NCBI GenBank assembly: GCA_902593235.1
Contig: CACJHS010000003.1
Coordinates: 1-62,201, forward strand
Direction: 5' to 3'
DNA: 62,201 nt
DNA from: an uncultured Pelagibacteraceae bacterium
GTDB taxonomy: Bacteria; Pseudomonadota; Alphaproteobacteria; Pelagibacterales; Pelagibacteraceae
This document shows positions 61,694 through 62,201 of this stretch, piece by piece; positions within the stretch are counted from its first letter, which is position 1; every line of letters starts with the position of its first letter. The translations under genes were made by a program, and so were the position numbers. The notes below the pieces were generated by a model, which searched no databases, was not told where the DNA came from, and saw nothing but the letters and a program-made list of their open reading frames with translations.

Positions 61694-62201
61694 TTAATTC
61701 TTTAAAAGTTTATGACTGCTACTCATAAAGTAGCTAGTGAATTGAGTTAACATACTTACTGCAAACACAGCTAAATAAACTGCCATTAGATAAAGTAAAT
61801 ATAATCCGTTTGAACCTTGCTGCGTGATTTCAAATGAAATTACAGGACCATTGATGATACTAGCTTTACCCCCCATGCCTAAAAATATTACAATCAAACA
61901 TAAAGGAATTCCTAGAATTAATGACCCAATTGCATTAGTCCATGCTTTTTTACGTTCGCTAAAACCAGTATAAAGAACATCAACTCTTACGTGACCTTCA
62001 TGAATTAACGCATAAGCGCTTGCAAATAAATATAGGGCTGCATACCAAAAACGAACTAAGTCGCCTTGGAATGCTTGTTCATATTGAAAAATAAATCTTG
62101 ATAATACAATTAAAAATTCACTTCCAACTACTAAAACTGCTAACCAAATAAACCCTACAGATCTTGTAAAATAACCAATTACAAAAGAAGCCAATATTAA
62201 A
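61694..62201 (-). CDS. TRAP transporter small permease (DctQ type), 5' partial
   Basis: The visible 166 residues form four membrane segments with FQYEQAFQGDLVRFWYAALYLFASAYALIHEGHVRVDVLYTGFSERKKAW, where GHVRVDV is the DctQ signature. The frame stays open to the window edge (the track TTG at 62194 is not a firm start), so the N-terminus is probably outside. It directly precedes the large permease gene. The substrate-binding protein is expected further upstream, beyond the window. Confidence 0.88.
   Translation of the reverse strand, partial: LILASFVIGYFTRSVGFIWLAVLVVGSEFLIVLSRFIFQYEQAFQGDLVRFWYAALYLFASAYALIHEGHVRVDVLYTGFSERKKAWTNAIGSLILGIPLCLIVIFLGMGGKASIINGPVISFEITQQGSNGLYLLYLMAVYLAVFAVSMLTQFTSYFMSSSHKLLKN

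Overview
The window is AT-rich, tightly packed DNA from a streamlined alphaproteobacterium, almost certainly a SAR11 / Pelagibacterales member. The evidence is direct: a dmdC-dmdB-hydrolase-dmdA DMSP demethylation operon, a class I lysyl-tRNA synthetase, a SAM-II riboswitch before metX, ATP synthase F1 genes in the alphaproteobacterial order atpHAGDC, 1-8 nt gene overlaps, and no intergenic gap above 200 bp. I see no tRNA, rRNA, CRISPR, insertion sequence or phage gene.

Left part (1-21.6 kb, mixed strands). The window opens inside a chimeric reading frame that joins the 5' nuclease part of DNA polymerase I to the C-terminal two thirds of an ornithine decarboxylase, followed by a deoxyhypusine-synthase-like polyamine enzyme and an agmatinase-type ureohydrolase. 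A reverse-strand group follows: VUT/YhhQ transporter, rpmB, pyrD, lysK. Then come forward trkH, ampG and an NlpC/P60 peptidase, reverse hisC-tyrA, and forward metX-metW-gloB behind the SAM-II riboswitch. A long forward run ends this part: rplU-rpmA-obgE-proB-proA-nadD-rsfS-ctpA-rppH. The signal-peptide end of ctpA is out of frame at a pair of T8 runs.

Middle (21.6-54.5 kb, all reverse strand). About 30 genes are read in one direction: ffh-rpsP-trmD-rplS, leuC-leuD-leuB, the DMSP operon, asd, sdhCDAB, mmsA, mdh, sucCD, sucA-sucB-lpdA, priA and atpHAGDC. This is an energy and carbon block covering most of the lower TCA cycle, complex II, 2-oxoglutarate dehydrogenase and the F1 sector. DMSP demethylation can supply methanethiol, and MetX supplies an activated homoserine acceptor, so the dmd and met loci probably cooperate in making methionine. 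This is an inference from pathway knowledge.

Right part (54.5-62.2 kb). A 160-bp spacer between divergent ffh and dapF carries three inverted repeats and an excellent -10 box. dapF-ftsY run forward. On the reverse strand are a secreted protein of unknown function, a membrane-anchored alpha/beta hydrolase, an MFS transporter, and a TRAP transporter whose large permease (883 aa) carries a roughly 310-residue coiled-coil tail. The small TRAP permease is cut by the window end.

The best leads are the polA/ODC chimera, the ctpA homopolymer frameshift, the overlapping hairpins in the ffh leader, the variant SAM-II riboswitch, the hydrolase inside the dmd operon, and the coiled-coil TRAP permease. 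No wholly new multi-gene system is obvious; most of the window is conserved core genome.
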